Part shown: positions 45,446 through 56,875 of the stretch, piece by piece | Layout: every line of letters begins with the position of its first letter | Position numbering within the stretch: position 1 is the first letter of the stretch | Source of the DNA: Paramacrobiotus metropolitanus | Taxonomy: Eukaryota > Tardigrada > Eutardigrada > Parachela > Macrobiotidae | Length of the DNA: 64,000 nt | Assembly (NCBI RefSeq): GCF_019649055.1 | Contig: NW_026570238.1 | Coordinates: 1-64,000 of the forward strand | Direction of reading: 5' to 3' | Translations under genes and position numbers: made by a program | The notes under the pieces: model-generated | What the model was told of the DNA's origin: nothing | Database searches by the model: none | Seen by the model: only the letters and a program-made list of their open reading frames with translations

Positions 45446-45576
45446 TGTTGTGGTTTTTCACAAGTCTGAATTCTACCTGTGGAGTTTTTCGTTACTACAC
45501 TCATGAGATACGACAATCGTTGTCATGTCGCTTCATTTCTGTTTTGTTGCTCCTTCTGCCAGTTCTGCAGTTGATC

Positions 45577-46441
45577 ATGGTTAAGCTTTGCTTCCGTTCA
45601 TTGTCGTTTCAACTGTGTTTAGACGAGGAACATCTGCGCAAAGGCGGAATTCTTTATGTGCCGTATAACCCGGATGCACCACGGCCGGTCTTCAAGACCA
45701 AGCAGACGGCTCGCAAACGAGCGCATTCCGGAGTGTTTCCAAGAATGGCTATTGCGGACAAGCAGGGTGAGATGGCAATTACAAAAGCCTATTTCTCCGG
45801 TTTAAATCGCTTTCATCCTCGCTTTCCGGAATTGTATTTGTCTCACTTTATACCAAAACGGAGTATTAATCAATCGTTATGATTTGTGTGTGGCTACTCG
45901 GAAATTACCTTCGTTAATTGCGTTAGAGCTGCGTCGTCAATATCTCTATTTACATCCTGTTTTTGTTGGATTGTTTAAAGAAATCGCCAATCGCCAGAAG
46001 GTGGATGCAGCTGCGCGTCAAGCGGTTGCTGATGCGGGTGCTATGGCGAATGCGGAACCGCAGCCATCCACTTCTGCTGGACCATATAACTTTCGCACTC
46101 GTGGGCAAAAGCGCAAGTACAAGGAGGTTTCACCGTCCTCGTCTTCGGCGCCAAGCGAAGTATCTGTCTCGGATGATGGTGAAGATCGTGAGGATCCTTC
46201 GGCGGTGTTATCCCCTGAGCAGAATGCTGATGTCGAAGCTGACGAGAATGCAGATATGGTGGTCGATTGTGACGATGATGATGCATCTGATTTCGAGAAA
46301 ATGGATGTTGATCCGCTGCCGTCTCTGCAGCCAGTTGCCCCGGCTGTAATGCCTATTCCGGCTGTTGCGCGTGAAGATTCACCTGAATTTGCGGAACCAG
46401 TAGTCTATGGTAATCAGCAACCACACTCTGATGAATTGTAA
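45577..46441 (+). CDS. cargo region B, PYNPD-type protein (fossil)
   Basis: Two adjacent open stretches (45577-45882 and 45884-46441). The first has GGILYVPYNPDAPRPVF, shared in part with ORF A at 37382. The second starts with helical sequence (LPSLIALELRRQYLYLHP) and continues into an acidic, Ser-rich low-complexity tail with a basic patch (FRTRGQKRKYKEVSPSSSS) and an acidic run. The similar order to ORF A (PYNPD segment, ELRR helix, charged tail) supports common descent. Probably about one break. Confidence 0.45.
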
Positions 46442-46968
46442 ATTTGCCGTTCTCGCTTGTTTTGCCTTAATCGCCCTTTTGCCATGATCTGACGATGTCT
46501 CCTTTCGTCTTAGTATTAAATTGCATTTAGTTTTTACCCTGCCGCTGCTGTCGTCGAAATTATACAACGTTGTTGAGGCTTTTGTCTGAATTTTTATTTT
46601 TTTTTCGTTTTTCGCGCTTTGAGTCAATGAACTGGTCTTCATGTGCTGTATATGCACTGTGGCTATCACTGCCGAATCTTCCGTTGTACCTGGATAGATC
46701 TGATCGGATGATTAAGTTGAATTAAAGGGTATAGCGCGAAGCGCTGATTGGCTGTTTTTCTTACCTGTGTGGAATCTGCCGCACTTTAAAATTTCGCTCT
46801 AGCAGACAGGTATAAAATCACTTGCGCGTAGTGTGCAGAAATCGGCATTGTGGATTTTTCGTTTCGGCCTTCTGGCATGCTGGATTTTCGCTGTATGTAG
46901 ACTGTGATTTTAACGCTTTTTCTCTTTACTTTTAGTGTTAAAAGGTCACTAGTTTTCATTAGTTGGGC

Positions 46969-47757
46969 ATGCCGCCTATTGATCCTAACCGAGCTTTTGA
47001 TAAGCTGGTTGACGCTATTTTTCATTCCTCCTCCAACCAGCAACAACAGTATAATGCCGGTTATAATCACCGAGGAAGGGGTGGAGCCCGTGGTGCTTAC
47101 CGTGGCAACTTTCGTCCGTACGGCCGAGGAAATCATAGGAATTTTGGAGACAATAACTTGCGTCGTGGAAACGATCATTGGCGTCGTAATGGCCGACCTC
47201 TGGGCGCACCGGAAGTTATTGAAGTACCTGATGGAGACGCTCACCCAGTTGCTCCAGTGGAAGCTGCCGTCGCAAACATGGAGGTTGACGACCCGGGCAA
47301 CCAAGCAGCGAATGCACCGAATCCGGTCCAGGGCAACGGAAATGTGGCTGCAGGTGAGCCCAATGGTTTCAACCCTGCTGTCAATCTACATGGCCCACCA
47401 CCCTTGAATGCCGTTGTCGTTCCTCCGGCTGTCATTCCACCTGTGCAGGCCCTGGCTAACGCTGAATTTCCCGGTCTGCCACCAAATGTTTTGCCGCTAC
47501 CTGAAGTACCGATTGTCCGCGATGCCCGCGACCGTTCTCCGGCTGATCGCCCACGTGCGCCGTCTGCACCTTCCGGTCCTGTTGGGTCTGCCGAGCATAA
47601 TTTTGTGCCTGGTTATTTGGCTCAGCAACAGCAGCGGGAATTGGATGCCGATCGCCGACGTCAGATGGCTGCGGAAGTTTCTCGCCGTTTGGATGCCGCT
47701 GCATCTGGCTCTGGTATCACTGGCCTCTTTTCATTGGCTCCCAGTGCTGGCAAGTAA
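46969..47757 (+). CDS. RGG-type nucleic-acid-binding ORF (262 aa)
   Basis: Starts MPPIDPNRAFDKLVDAIF, then a Gly/Arg/Asn-rich region with repeated RG/RGG and YRGNFRPYGRGN, as in RNA-binding proteins. A Pro/Ala/Val-rich middle follows (PPAVIPPVQALANAEFPGLP). A predicted helix near the end is rich in Arg and Ala (ADRRRQMAAEVSRRLDAAA). It could serve as a nucleocapsid-like or RNA-packaging protein if the surrounding block is a retroelement. That is inference from composition and place only. Confidence 0.5.
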   Translation: MPPIDPNRAFDKLVDAIFHSSSNQQQQYNAGYNHRGRGGARGAYRGNFRPYGRGNHRNFGDNNLRRGNDHWRRNGRPLGAPEVIEVPDGDAHPVAPVEAAVANMEVDDPGNQAANAPNPVQGNGNVAAGEPNGFNPAVNLHGPPPLNAVVVPPAVIPPVQALANAEFPGLPPNVLPLPEVPIVRDARDRSPADRPRAPSAPSGPVGSAEHNFVPGYLAQQQQRELDADRRRQMAAEVSRRLDAAASGSGITGLFSLAPSAGK

Positions 47758-48149
47758 CCTTGACTCACCTCTGACATTGACCTTGGTTGCTTTCTTTGAT
47801 CTCATATTGTTACTGGCTTTGTTGCACTGCCTTGACTTTTGATTTTGTTGTCTTTTACTGGTTTACATTATTGTATCAGTGCGCTGGTAGATTGCACTCA
47901 CCATTTTTATACGCTTATTTGTAGCTTGTTTGTTGTTGTTGACATTTGTTGCTATACGATGTGATTTGTAGTACTCGAGAATTCGTAAGAATACTACTGG
48001 TTGGTTTATTTGGTGCTTTTCGCTCGTTTAATCCATAGTTCTACAGTATCGCACATAATTACATTTTACGATTTTAATTTCACAATTAATAAAGCTTTAT
48101 GTCGTATGCTGTACATACTAAAACACCATCTAAAACTCAAGCGGCACAA

Positions 48150-48406
48150 TGTCAGTAATTTATAGTTCGCCTTCCTGGATCCTTGGACCTCCGCCCTGCC
48201 AAACCCGTGGACTTCCGGATGCCTCTTCGCCAAGGATTCCACACACTAACTCTCTGGGAATCGCGGCGTACAGTCACATTGGGCATCGGATGGACGCGTG
48301 GATTGTGCGGTGGATCGGGATCAGGATGGATGCAAGTGCACAATCGCACTGGGATGTTGCGGGATGGATTGTTTATTTTGGCACGGCCAAGCATCGTTCG
48401 TGGGGG
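48150..48406 (+). repeat. family-specific segment before the LTR, with polypurine tract
   Basis: Homologous, in inverted orientation, to 32755-33000 of the non-autonomous element. It contains 'ggatggattgt..attttggcacggccaag' and ends in TTCGTGGGGG, the primer tract for plus-strand synthesis, directly at the LTR edge. Confidence 0.75.
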
Positions 48407-48981
48407 TGACGTATGGGAGTAGGATCATACGCCGGATGTACGTACGGATGCTGACTGTCCGCCTTCCACCTGCAACACAACGGATAATCTAGTCAATCAA
48501 TGCTGTGATTTGCTGTTCTCTTTTACTAGCGATGTATATGATGTCATAACGCGAAGTCTATATAAGTTCTTGTGATGCCTAATATCGGAATCAGTAGTCT
48601 GGGATTTACTTCTGAGACTGCTTTCTAATTACAATTTCCTAGCGTTGTGAACTGTGATGTGAATTGGATAAAGAGACAGCAATACTTGTTCCTACTGAAG
48701 TGCATAGTTGTTCCCGGATTATCGCTTAGTATACAGGTTTGCTCGTGACACAATCGTCCTAGCTCTTGCCGATCCTCACAGGACTTACGACCGGAAGTTG
48801 TGGTTAGCTCGTTCCTGAGGGATTCCTGAGTTCTCGCGTTCCTGAATCGTTCGTCTTATTTCCACCGTAGTTTATCTGTTACAGTTTGAGAGTACGAGTG
48901 CCTACCGACTGACATATACAGGCGTGGAAGAGTAAAGATTGTTCATGGAGCCTTAAACGGCGTGAACGCTTATACACGACA
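48407..48981 (+). repeat. LTR (3') of the large element
   Basis: 575 bp, from TGACGTATGGGAG to ACACGACA. Same family as the solo LTR at 10782-11292, which shares both tips and most of the interior. Confidence 0.85.
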
Positions 48982-49375
48982 CATTAGTACATGTATCGCA
49001 AAGCTAGACGGTCGGTATTCCAACAACAATCATACACGTAGGGCAGCAGGCTTGCATTCTTATTGTCCTGCGACAGTATTAGCGGATGACTCACCTCACT
49101 CTCCATACTATCTGCGCTCAGAAAAAAATTATTGAACTGGAACACTTAATTGCTCGTTTCCCAGGACAAGAATGCTGTGTCCACTGTCCAGGATGAACAG
49201 TGCATGTCAAAATAACGTACTGCTAGATATCAATAACGTATTGCTATACATTTCCGAAATTCTACCCTAAAAAATCCACGTTGGAACTAGACAACTCGTA
49301 CGCAGAAGAACGCATGATTCCGATTTAACTGGCATCAGTGAAATGTGTATTTTCCTCTTCAGTATCCAGTATCCA
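48982..49375. other. intergenic or intron, no gene seen
   Basis: Between the LTR and the first recognised BK channel exon. No exon for the missing channel core is visible. Confidence 0.45.
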
Positions 49376-49569
49376 CACCGAATTTCTTTTGAACGACTGC
49401 AGTGTTTTTCAAAGGAAGCCCAAATAGATCGAAAAACTGCACCCATGTCACCGGTGTAGCCATAATGAAAAGGAACACTGGAAGCGATGGTCCGGTGGTA
49501 TGGGTGCACTTTTTCGATCTATTTAGGCTTACTTTGTAAAATACTGCAGTCGTGCAAAAGAAATTCGGT
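49376..49569. mobile_element. foldback (MITE-like) repeat, 194 bp
   Basis: Inverted arms of about 69 bp (49378-49446 and 49498-49567) that match at roughly 60 positions, both starting CACCGAATTTCTTTTG at the outer tip. The loop is about 50 bp. No coding capacity. The duplication at its edges could not be defined. The RNA would fold into one long hairpin. Confidence 0.8.
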
Positions 49570-49711
49570 GAGACGGTGAAATTTAGCTTTTTTTTCAAAT
49601 TTTTCACTGCATATTTTTATTATGTAATAATGATATAACCACCGCCTACGTATTCAATTCCTCTACCGGGGAATTGTCACGAATGTGTTTTATAATTTTT
49701 TTCTGTTCTAG

Positions 49712-52316
49712 TTTTCGGAGACTTGGATGGAAGACTATGCAAAGGGTGCATCTTTGGAATTATATTTTCGTCGTTTAAGCCCATATTTTTATGGAAAAAC
49801 ATTCGTGGAAGCTTGTGAATTCTGTGCTCGAAGGTTGAAAATCGTCATGTTAGCAATACAACTCGATCCGGAAATCTATGATTCCAGACCACAAATTTTT
49901 CCGAATCCAGAGTCCATCATTCAACCGAACACAGCCGCATATTTTTTGGCGGATCACCGGCTAGATGTGCAACGGTATGGATGTATTGTACCATTATTTT
50001 CAGAATTGTGCAACGCGCTGAAATTACTACAGTTGCATGTGTTTTACCATTTGTTTTTACAGTGCAGCGGTTTACTGTAAGTATTGTCACGAGGACATTG
50101 CGGATCCCGCGCAAATAACCCAATGTTCCTGTCAAGCTGGATTCAAAAGCGCGCGTATGTACACTAGTTTCCAAATAAACATTTTTATTTCCTTTTACAA
50201 TTACTGATAATTGTGGTTATCAGAAATATGGAAAGATTTGATTCTGTATGTGACAAATTCCATATGCCCGAGCTGTAATTTCAAAACGCACGAGTACTGC
50301 TGTCGTTTTATAATGGAATGAATGTATTGACCTTTACTACAGTGAAAAATCGGCCTGGCCAGTACTGGATTCCTTCATATACAGCTGAAGATAGTCCAGA
50401 CGAGAATGTTGCCATTTTGCCGCAACCTATTATACATCTGAACGGAGAACCCGTCGAATCTAGAATCTGGTCGTATATCTGTGAACATCCTAACACGTAT
50501 GTTATTACGTAATTACCCACAATATTAGTTGGTTGCAATCCATGCTGCTTTGTTCAGTTAATTTGGAATGCAAGTCGAATTGGTTTCTGTAAAGAAACAA
50601 GAAACTCAGAAGAACATTACAAGTTAGCATAGCAGTATTTATATTCAGGTCGGTTGGGAATACATAGTCTCGTACGACGTATACGAGTACTGTCATACTA
50701 ACAGTTATAAATGAGCCTGACCAGAATTGTGAGAATTCGTAGGAAATTCATTCTATAACGTAACGTTTTGGTAACTGTTCTTTCTTTGCAGACCGGTTAA
50801 CAATAGCCGAGAGAAGCTTAACGTAATGCAGTCACCGGAAAACATACATTTGGACGATGTGGACGGTGATCAACCGAAGCCCAGTGTACTGTATGATAGC
50901 AGTGGCTTGTTTTACTGGACTCCAGCAAGACCTTTGTGCAGCGTTCGACTAGTAAGCTAAACGGCTTGCCTTTTGTTTGTTACGTGATAATTGTATTATC
51001 TTCCATTTTTGGTTTCTGCAGACGAGATTGCAAGCCGCAAGGAAGAACTTTGCGAATCACATTGTTGTGTGCGTTGTCAGCCAGTCCACATCGCAGACTA
51101 TCGGATTGGCCAGTTTTGTCATGCCACTGCGTTCCAGTGCCATTCCAAGCGGTGAACTTTCGGATATTCTCATTCTCGCAGATGATAAATATGTGGAAAA
51201 AGAGTGGAAATATTTGTATAATTTGCCAAGATTATTTGTTGTCAAGGCACGTAGTTTTTATTGATTTTGTGCTTATTTGTGCATTTCGATGTTTTATTTT
51301 ACCACCTTTTAGGGAAGTCCACTCAACCGAGCGGATCTACGTTCCGTAAATCTCAACACATGCAAAATGTGCGTACTAATTGGTGCAGCAAACCCCCACG
51401 AAAAGTCAACGGATCCGACATTGTTGGATAAGTCAGTCATACTCGCCACCTTAAACGTTCGCGCCATGAAGTTTTCCGAGGACGAAAACATGAAAGCTAA
51501 TAATCATTCCAGACGCTCGAACCTGGATGAGCAAACCGAAACTATTAAACGCTGTACTCGCCGAACCGGCTTTGAAGTTCCTCTTATTACTGATTTAAGT
51601 GAGTTAATTATAAAAAGCCACTTTCGCATTCAGATAGTATTTTATGGAAAACGAAACCATTACAGTAATTGTAGACTACTGGAATCTTGAATCTATTTTG
51701 TAGTGCGTGATACGAATGTCCAATTTTTGGATGATGATGATGAAGATCTGCCGGGAACGGAATTCTACTTGACCCAACCGTACAGTGGAGGCCGCGCCTT
51801 CTCGGCCAGTGTCCTGGATCTTTTAATGGTTACCTCCTTTTTCAATCCCATAATATACACGGTACTGCACTCTGTAATATTTGGTGGAGCGTCACCGGAA
51901 CTGGAACAGATCATGGCGGAAGGAGCCGGTCTGATTGGGCCCAGCACAATTAGCAGCCATGAGAGAGGCGATCAAGTCAGAGTGAAGCAGTTCAAGATGA
52001 GTGATGAATTGTTCTCTATGCATGTTGTAAGTATAATGGATATTTTTGACAATGCATGTTTTGGTTCCGAACTTCGTTGCTTTCGTCTTCGGGTTTATTT
52101 ATTTAATGGAAGAAGCCAAATATGAGAATTTTTTAGGGATCAACTTACGGAGGGCTGTTTACTGACGCTCTCCTCAATAAAAGACTCTTGCTGTTGGGGA
52201 TTTACCGTAAAATTGGAGTGACCTCCAATAAACGCTACGTTATTACCGCACCGTCGGAAGACTTTATGATTTATGAAAGTGACAGAATATTCGCACTGCA
52301 AAGAACCGTGGACTGA
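49712..52316 (+). CDS. slo: Slowpoke-type (BK) potassium channel, C-terminal gating-ring half
   Basis: Eight exons: 49712-49974, 50063-50154, 50343-50496, 50792-50951, 51022-51246, 51313-51598, 51704-52026 and 52137-52316. Phases agree throughout (1683 nt, 560 aa plus stop). The order follows animal Slo1: ETWMEDYAKG...FVEACEFCARRLKIVMLAI, YCKYCHEDIADP...CSC, YDSSGLFYW, then RCK2 with IVVCVVSQSTSQTIGLASFV and PLNRADLRSVNLNTCKMCVL. The calcium bowl is DTNVQFLDDDDEDLPGTEF, followed by FYLTQPYSGGRAFSASVLD and the end KRYVITAPSEDFMIY. The calcium-bowl aspartates are kept. The intron after exon 5 uses GC instead of GT (AAG|GCACGT). The voltage sensor, pore and RCK1 (about 600 residues) are absent, and the preceding DNA is an LTR. 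The gene is therefore truncated or has a huge intron. It is divergent from Slo1 but clearly of that family. Confidence 0.88.
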
Positions 52317-53159
52317 TGCTAGTCATGCTAGTGTACCAAATAGTTTGTCGGGTTTGTCTCGTATGTGATACGCATAAATAATACATTCCTGGCTTTTAAC
52401 ATAAAAATTTGAAGAAAAGTTTTATTATAGTCTAATTATAATTTGTGAATGTTAACGCTCAGTACCTTTAGCGGTATTTGACCGTATAACTGATGTGCCT
52501 TTGATAATTTCCGTTTTATGTTGCATGCACAAAAGTGGGGAGCGACAAGCTGTGAATAATGTGGGTGGGTGTGGGGTTATAGTGAGCAATGCTTTTTGTT
52601 CATTCACCGAATGCGCTAAATTGCTAATAAAGCTTCATGATCTTTCGGTATGTATTTTGTTTCCCGTCTCACTAGATGTAAATAACCATTGCATTACCAT
52701 GTTGTGAGTTCGTACCGGAAAAAGTTGAAAAATTATACTGTACATACGCATTGCCGACAACTGAATATTTAACAGTATCGCCTGCGGAGCATTAGCACTT
52801 CACGCATCCGTAACCAAGTATTGCGAACATGAAATTTGTCAACTAGAAATGTGAATCCCTGACAGACATTTTCGATTTGCTAATGGTGGAAGTGGAAACA
52901 TACATGTATGCATGCGCTGACTGTTAAACTGCGATTACATCTGGCGTTTGGTGGGTGAAAAATAAAAATTTGATTATAATATGTTTTTTCTTTAAATTTG
53001 CTCTTCGTTTGTATAAGTTGCATTTGACCCGTGCATGCATCTTTCTTGTGGGAAGCAGTCATATTAGACCAATTTCTAATACAGCAGTATTTTATTCAGA
53101 CTTTGTACTTTTCGGAAAACGTTATGCTTAGTTTTACTCGTACTGTTTATCTTTTCAAG
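52317..53159. other. downstream flank of the channel gene
   Basis: AT-rich, no gene recognised. Contains the presumed polyadenylation area ('aataatacattcc' near 52376). Confidence 0.4.
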
Positions 53160-53415
53160 GTGCTTGATTCACGCTGTTATTGGAAGTTTTCGTTCGCCAA
53201 TTCTTTTCGACCAATACAAAGATGCGCACAAGTAAGTCTTTAGCATTTGAAATTGTTTCATTAAACATTTAAGACATATCATTGACCAGCTTCTTTTTCA
53301 AAACAGAATCATCAGGAAGTCTCACAATAAGCTCCTTCGTCGGTATAATTGGTTTTTTGCTGGTAAAGTCCCTCACGAAAGAATTGCCTCACTGTGCTGC
53401 ACCGTGACAGCCCAA

Positions 53416-53667
53416 GTGGTCGCGGGACATTTTCGTCGTGGGACATTTCGCCACACGTTTTTCGTCGCAGCGGCCAATGTGTTTTGGGACAACTCGTTTT
53501 GTGGCCGTTTTGTTGTGGCACATTTGATCGCGCGACTCTTGGGTTGTCGAAAAATTATCGACTGGTATATGGCAACGAACTGTCATATGACCATTTGCCA
53601 CAAAAACTGGATGTCCTTATACGAAATGTCCGTAAAACCAAATGTCCCGCGACGACCTGTCGCGTAG
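53416..53667. mobile_element. short foldback repeat with TIRs
   Basis: The tips are inverted copies of GGTCGCGGGACATTT (53417 and, inverted, near 53640-53660), with further internal repeats of the 'gggacattt' type. About 250 bp, non-coding. Its style (short units repeated inside inverted arms) is like the two larger Mutator-like elements, but no clear 9-bp duplication was found. Confidence 0.6.
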
Positions 53668-54894
53668 CCGCTTGCACCTGTACAATATATAGCATTCTTT
53701 TTTCATTTACAATATACACGTACAGTGCGGTACAGCTAGCGGTAGACAAGTCCGTACATTATCTCAAACTCATGCACGAGCTGCCCGATGGCCAAGGCTA
53801 GTTCGGCTTAATTCAGATGAAGAAGGCCGGTTTTATAAGTTTTTTAAAATCGTATCTGTTTCTCGATGCATCTGTCTGTCCAGTTTAAATCGAGAAAAAT
53901 TCACAACTTAAAACTGGTAAGATCGGTTTACAACACACAGTTTAAAGTTTGAATCGAAAAAATCACGCTTAAAAATTAACTAGTCTGCAGGGAACCATAC
54001 AGAATATTAGATAAACCACCCAGAAAATCGTAAACGCAGTTCTCTTGCACCTTGCGAGGGCTTTTTTTGATAAGAAAATTTTAAACTTCAAAAACTTGAA
54101 AAAACACTTTTAGGGTTTTGATTTCCGTACATAACTTGAGTAAAAACGATTTTTTTCAAAATCGCTCTCGCAATTATACTTCCATGGTTTTTCTTAATCC
54201 AACGCATCAAGTTTGAAAATTTTGTTATATCCCCTGAATTAGGAGTTAGTTTTCAAACTTTATTTGGTGCATTTTGAACGGTACTTCTAGCTTTCGAAAG
54301 TTCAGGCAAGTTTACATCAGTCAAAGGCACGTTGACTGTTTCAGCCCACCACACAAACCAAACCATATTGACTGTCCAGACAGCCGATTGTTCCCTTCCT
54401 ACCACACTTCGGTGTGATCAAAATCTATTGTCTTCGGTGTTTGCTTTCATTCCACTGACCAGTGCTCGGTTTTATGGCTGTCAGTAAAACAAAAGATGTG
54501 GATCATAATTCTGCGTTCTCCATTGATTTCATCGCAGGTGCGCTAACTTACATAAGCGTTTGTAATGGTAAGCCGGGCCAGTCACTGCTTGCACCATTAT
54601 TCAGTTTAGGCAGCTAACTTGAAAAATTCATATTTGATAACCCTGCAGTTTTATAACTTTGATAATGTTGCCATCTAATAGAGCAGTCTTCAATCTATAC
54701 AGCTGCTTCTTTTTGCAAAATGGCACCTTATGATTAAAGCCGAACTAGCCATGGCCTTAACATTTCTTCGCGTACTTCCGTCTTTCCTTATATGGATCTG
54801 AAAGTAATGAAATCCGATTAACTAATTTTGGGATTATAATTCAGTTTTAAAGCGGTATACATGTCTGTGTGCTTATAATCATAATATTTTGCAG
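53668..54894. other. probable intron or intergenic DNA
   Basis: AT-rich, no convincing exon. It may be intronic to the gene ending at 55685 if the exon candidates near 53160-53231 and 53307-53363 belong to it. Confidence 0.35.
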
Positions 54895-55685
54895 TGTCTA
54901 GACAACGTACACGGTTTAACGGAAAATTCGGATATTGTCCTGGATGAATCTAGACCACAGGTAATTGTTCTTTGCACACTATAAACTATTTGTTATTTAA
55001 TGGATATTTGAGATATTATGGATGTACTGGCGCTCAAAGCTCAGTGCATGGTGAAGATTGGTTACTTGGTTTGTGGCTATATATAGTAAATTATTCTTCA
55101 GCGCATGAATTTTATAGGTGTTTTACTGCCCTACGAAGGCATGGTCAGAAAAAGAGAAGAAAATTTTGACAGCACTACCTATTGAACGTTTATGCCAATA
55201 CGGTCCTGGTGGAAAACGGCCATTAAATTCCGCTGGTGATTGTTACAACGATGTTGACGAAGTACGTTGACGATTATGTTTAGGACACAACACGGGTACA
55301 CAACCTTTTATGTACCCGTAAAATTTGTTTTCAGACTCCAATTGCTTGTGATGAAAAAGCTCGGTTCCTGGTAAGAATATTTTTTTACCCATACACTTGT
55401 ATATTCCTTAATCCGTGTTATTTGCAAATAGCTCAAGTACTGTAAATATGCAATATTATATTATGTATATCTATATAATGCGTCACATTTAACTAGCTAC
55501 ATATAGATATGATATACGTGCAAGTACAACTGTCAGCGCAAATATTGTTAACACAGTTTTAATTGCACTTTATTAACTTTATCTTTCAACTGTTGTCGAA
55601 CATTTAGCAATCAATTATTTTATTGCAGAAACGGCTGAAAGTGCGACAGGAAACCGAAAATTTAGTGAATACCAAAGATTTCTAA
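54895..55685 (+). CDS. 3' end of an unrecognised gene, four exons
   Basis: Exons 54895-54960, 55118-55261, 55335-55370 and 55629-55685. Each has good AG/GT borders and all junctions are phase 0, which is unlikely by chance. The peptide pieces are CLDNVHGLTENSDIVLDE, then VFYCPTKAWSEKEKKILTAL and PIERLCQYGPGGKRPLNSAG, then TPIACDEKARFL, then KRLKVRQETENLVNTKDF and stop. A soluble, Lys-rich, possibly Cys-bonded protein. Two further exon candidates upstream (53160-53231 and 53307-53363, giving FDQYKDAHK joined to IIRKSHNKLLRRYNWFFAG) are phase-compatible with each other. They are not compatible with the exon at 54895, so another exon would have to lie between them. I do not recognise the family. 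Confidence 0.55.
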
Positions 55686-56875
55686 CCAATTCCGCCACTT
55701 TTAGAAACGTTGAATTTCGACCGATATTATGGCCCTGTGAAACTGTAGTGACTTAGTAGACCTAGAACTATCTTGTATGAGTTTGCATACAGCACATGTA
55801 TTCGGATGTACAAAGTTTCTGTTGAGATATATTTACAATACCTACAAAATGTAATTATGCAAAGGCCATGCGTAACAATAAGGACTTAAGCGCATGTTTC
55901 TTTTGGAATATACCATTCACGTTTGATGTTCCTCTCCAATACTTGCAATCAACGGGAAACTGGTTTCTTTCGTAAATTAAATCATGCTGGACTGAACTGG
56001 ATCATTCATGCGGAAATTTAGAACAAATGGTTTAAGCTTCTCAGTCGAATAAATGTCGATTTTCGGGTGGTACGCAGAGTACTCTAATTCATTAACATAG
56101 CAAACTGGCGGTATTTATTGACATCAGTGATCTTCTTCGAGTGATTTCACATTTTTAGAAAACTCTGTATGAAAGTTCTTACACATAAAATTAATTTTAT
56201 ATCTTCATTTAATACCCGAATCATAATGTTGAAGCTATGATCAGTTTAACGGTTGCTCAGTACACTGAACTACACACTTTGTAAGATATGACGTTATATG
56301 CCCCCATGCTGAATAGTTTCTAGAAATTACACTCTGAAATCTCGCTTGCAGGCATAATTTAAAATTTAGATTTTATTTGGACTTGCAAATAGCGGGAATG
56401 GTGACTTGAACAAAAGTTACAAAACATGTGTGCCGTGTATTACTGGAAACGGATTGCGAGCACGAGGACAGTGGATATGCGGTAAGGTAATATTTAACAA
56501 AAGTATATACTGGTAATAATGATGGACATCCCGCTGTTTTTTTTGTGGAAAACGGTCTTGTTTAATGAATATATTAAATCTTCGTACTGATCACGATAGC
56601 GACAACCTGATGCGCATGCACACGTTTACTTCTATGATTCTATCTCATTATTTTTATTTCAGCTGTTGCAAGCATACTATGTCAGGTTACCTGTATTCAC
56701 GTTTACGCGGCATTTATACGGACTAAGTTGGCTTATGAGTACAAACACCGGACAGTGGACAACTATAATATCAGAACTGGTTGTCGCAGTTGCACCAATT
56801 TTTGTTCCCAATCAGTAGCGATAGTTAAAAAATTTTACAGTTGGACTAGTTTCTGGATTGTTTCCACCGTTAAAA
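55686..56875. other. intergenic and 5' flank of the relaxin-receptor-like gene
   Basis: AT-rich, no exon-like structure recognised. Confidence 0.4.

Larger units (their letters stand above)
35646..48981 (+). mobile_element. putative giant 5'-truncated LTR retroelement with cargo
   Basis: This is a hypothesis about a fossil. The left end is an integrase C-terminal remnant on the plus strand. The right end is a polypurine tract (GTGGGGG) directly before an LTR (48407-48981) in the same orientation. Between them lie about 11 kb of unrecognised same-strand ORFs, a tRNA-like array and one spliced gene on the other strand. The last 260 bp before the LTR are homologous to the matching part of the non-autonomous element at 32138-35569, so the two share a family. 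No 5' LTR, gag, protease or RT lies in the window. The cargo region could instead be host DNA or another element caught between two pieces. Confidence 0.45.

Noticed and set aside
46786-47304. Minus-strand frame of 172 codons opposite the RGG ORF
   Set aside because: Overlaps the plus-strand RGG coding sequence and has no motif. It is a shadow of biased composition.
35680-47757. A Polinton or DNA-virus insertion
   Set aside because: No protein-primed polymerase, packaging ATPase, protease or capsid motif was recognised. The ends are LTR-type instead.
50225-50342. Exon starting after TTATCAG in the BK gene
   Set aside because: The frame meets a stop. The acceptor at 50342 gives the correct phase and continues the protein.
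53404-53801. 135-codon plus-strand frame
   Set aside because: It runs through a foldback repeat and has no splice or motif support.
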